Assembly: GCA_043228905.1 (NCBI GenBank)
Contig: JBHGNT010000017.1
Coordinates: 10,912,001 to 10,976,000 of the forward strand
Length of the DNA stretch: 64,000 nucleotides
Reading direction: 5' to 3'
From: Azolla caroliniana
Taxonomy: Eukaryota; Polypodiophyta
Shown: piece by piece, positions 62,863 to 64,000 of the stretch
Layout of the letters: the number at the start of each line of letters is the position of its first letter
Numbering within the stretch: position 1 is the stretch's first letter
Translations under genes and position numbers: made by a program
The notes under the pieces: generated by a model
What the model was told of the DNA's origin: nothing
Databases searched by the model: none
What the model saw: only the letters and a program-made list of their open reading frames with translations

Positions 62863-63280
62863 TGTTACCGGCCGGCAAGGAGTCCAAAATACGGAGTGAA
62901 GGAATTAATTAAATATGGTTGTAAATGAGCATAGTGTGGACGGACGGACTGGAAACGGTATGCCGTTCCAGATCCGGACGGATCCCGAATAGGTGCGATA
63001 GGCACCGTTTTGTACTACGGGCCGGAAACCTATTTAAAGGCCGGACCCCATTGTAATCGCAGCGGATAATTAATAGAGCATATGGTGTTTATACTTCTGT
63101 GTTGATTTCCGTTCTGTAATTACTGTTATATCTTACGCGTGTAATTAACAAAAGCGCTCTAATCGTGTAACCTACGTAAGTCGGTGAAATCGTTGAGTCA
63201 TAATCCTATGCCGTAATCACCCTTTGGTGAAGTGTCTCCGTGACACCTTGTGTTAGGCCTTGTCCGGTCAGAGAATAACA
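62863..63280 (+). repeat. 5' LTR of element N
   Basis: 418 bases. CTATTTAAAGGCC near 63028 is the TATA box. The 5 bases before it are GATTG; the matching TSD copy would lie outside the window. Confidence 0.7.
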
Positions 63281-63333
63281 CAGTTTTGGCGACCACGATT
63301 CCTGCTTTCTCGCAGCGAACGACGGCTTAATGG

Positions 63334-64000
63334 ATGACGAGACCAACGCACGACCTGGTTACAGACCGAGCTCGACGCCTCGCCGAACGGCAAAGACGGC
63401 GTGAGACCTTCCAGCAAGCAGCGCACGAAATTCGCTCGGATCGTTCGTTCTCCAACGAGATCCGGAGAGTCGCGGAGGAATCTCTTCGGTTACAGCAAAC
63501 TCGCGACCAGGACGACGGAAGCAGTCTAAGTAGTCTCCGGGAAACCGAACGCCTCCTCGAGGCGCTGGCAAGCGGAGAAAACGAGGCAGAAGCCTTTTCA
63601 GCCTACGAATCGGATTCCGAAGGGGGATACAGCGTGCACACGAACTACCGAAGCAGCAACGATACCCCCGGCGGCCCGGAGGACGACGGGTCGGAGACCG
63701 TGCCGACTCCAGAACCGGAACCGTTCGACCAGGGCTATCCGGAACCGCAAACGGAAGCCGTCAACCCACCAACACCGGAAGTGGAAGAAGCAAAGCCACC
63801 GACACCAACGAAAGAGCCGGCGAAAGTACCGGAAGAAGAGCCGGTGAAGGAACTGGAAAAAGAACCGGAAGAGGAACCGGAAAAAGCATCGGCAAAACAA
63901 CCGGAAGTGGAACCGGAGAGAAAACCGGAAAGATATCAACAAACGCCACTAAACCGCGGCCTAATACTGGACGACGACATGCCGTTCCAATACTCAAAGT
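63334..64000 (+). CDS. Gag-like ORF of element N, open to window edge
   Basis: 222 codons without a stop from MTRPTHDLVTDRARRLAERQ; an ATG four bases upstream (63330) gives only 24 codons. The N-terminal 80 residues are charged and helical. Then comes an acidic stretch and many Pro-Glu units (PEEEPVKELEKEPEEEPEKA). No capsid core is reached yet, so gag is inferred from its place after the LTR and primer site. Confidence 0.55.
   Translation, partial: MTRPTHDLVTDRARRLAERQRRRETFQQAAHEIRSDRSFSNEIRRVAEESLRLQQTRDQDDGSSLSSLRETERLLEALASGENEAEAFSAYESDSEGGYSVHTNYRSSNDTPGGPEDDGSETVPTPEPEPFDQGYPEPQTEAVNPPTPEVEEAKPPTPTKEPAKVPEEEPVKELEKEPEEEPEKASAKQPEVEPERKPERYQQTPLNRGLILDDDMPFQYSK

Larger units (their letters stand above)
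62863..64000 (+). mobile_element. Ty3/gypsy element N, 5' end
   Basis: LTR 62863-63280, primer site TTTTGGCGACCACG from 63284, then a gag-like ORF. The element runs off the window. It truncates copia P. LTR ends TGTTAC...ATAACA and the primer site relate it to A, D and E. Confidence 0.7.

Overview
This window is a repeat-rich stretch of nuclear DNA from a land plant, most likely one with a large genome. The evidence is plant-type Ty1/copia and Ty3/gypsy LTR retrotransposons covering most of the sequence, the classic plant copia primer-binding site TGGTATCAGAGC in several copies, and one recognisable host gene, a plant class carboxylesterase (CXE11 type) with a normal GT-AG intron. A decayed bacterial-type DNA methyltransferase gene that already contains plant-style introns hints at a non-seed plant (fern, lycophyte or bryophyte), but this is inference. 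Everything here was read by eye: LTR edges are good to a few bases where terminal dinucleotides and target-site duplications (TSDs) agree, otherwise approximate. Elements are given letters.

1-9760: gypsy element B (minus strand) runs from an LTR near 9171-9760 through gag, protease and RT to an integrase. The integrase is split by gypsy element A (plus, 981-5421), and A holds a truncated copia element C (3187-~4650). 9761-13860: gypsy F (plus), same family as B, lies head-to-head with it; its LTR carries a ~100-bp minisatellite. 13860-20763: mosaic of copia fragments (I, H, Q), a gypsy integrase piece and gypsy gag G with a 1.36-kb LTR. 20764-27100: chromovirus-like element J (minus) whose parts are in permuted order (INT, LTR, gag, PR, RT); its RT is split by a young gag-only non-autonomous element (21212-24287).

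27836-29991: intact-looking carboxylesterase gene, the only convincing host gene. 30830-31510: LINE fragment. 31900-33145 plus 46242-46490: DNA methyltransferase pseudogene (minus) split by LTR element E (33146-46241), which is itself split by gypsy element D (34584-44540). D carries gag, pol and a large third ORF coding for a coiled-coil protein. 46564-57737: an LTR (K) with heat-shock-element-like motifs, split by copia L (46849-57592), split in turn by copia M (51268-56545).

57738-62862: minisatellite, then copia P (minus) interrupted by two solo LTRs (58745-60338 and 61191-62406). 62863-64000: start of gypsy element N (plus), with LTR, primer-binding site and a gag-like ORF open to the window edge.

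The main points of interest are: the gag-only element that shares its primer site and gag fold with autonomous B/F/G; a 4-bp RCGG target duplication at this group's insertions; tRNA-like A/B-box segments antisense in the U3 of five LTR types; the third ORF of the A/D lineage together with a primer-site-like inverted motif at the 3' LTR; and the intron-containing DNA methyltransferase relic.
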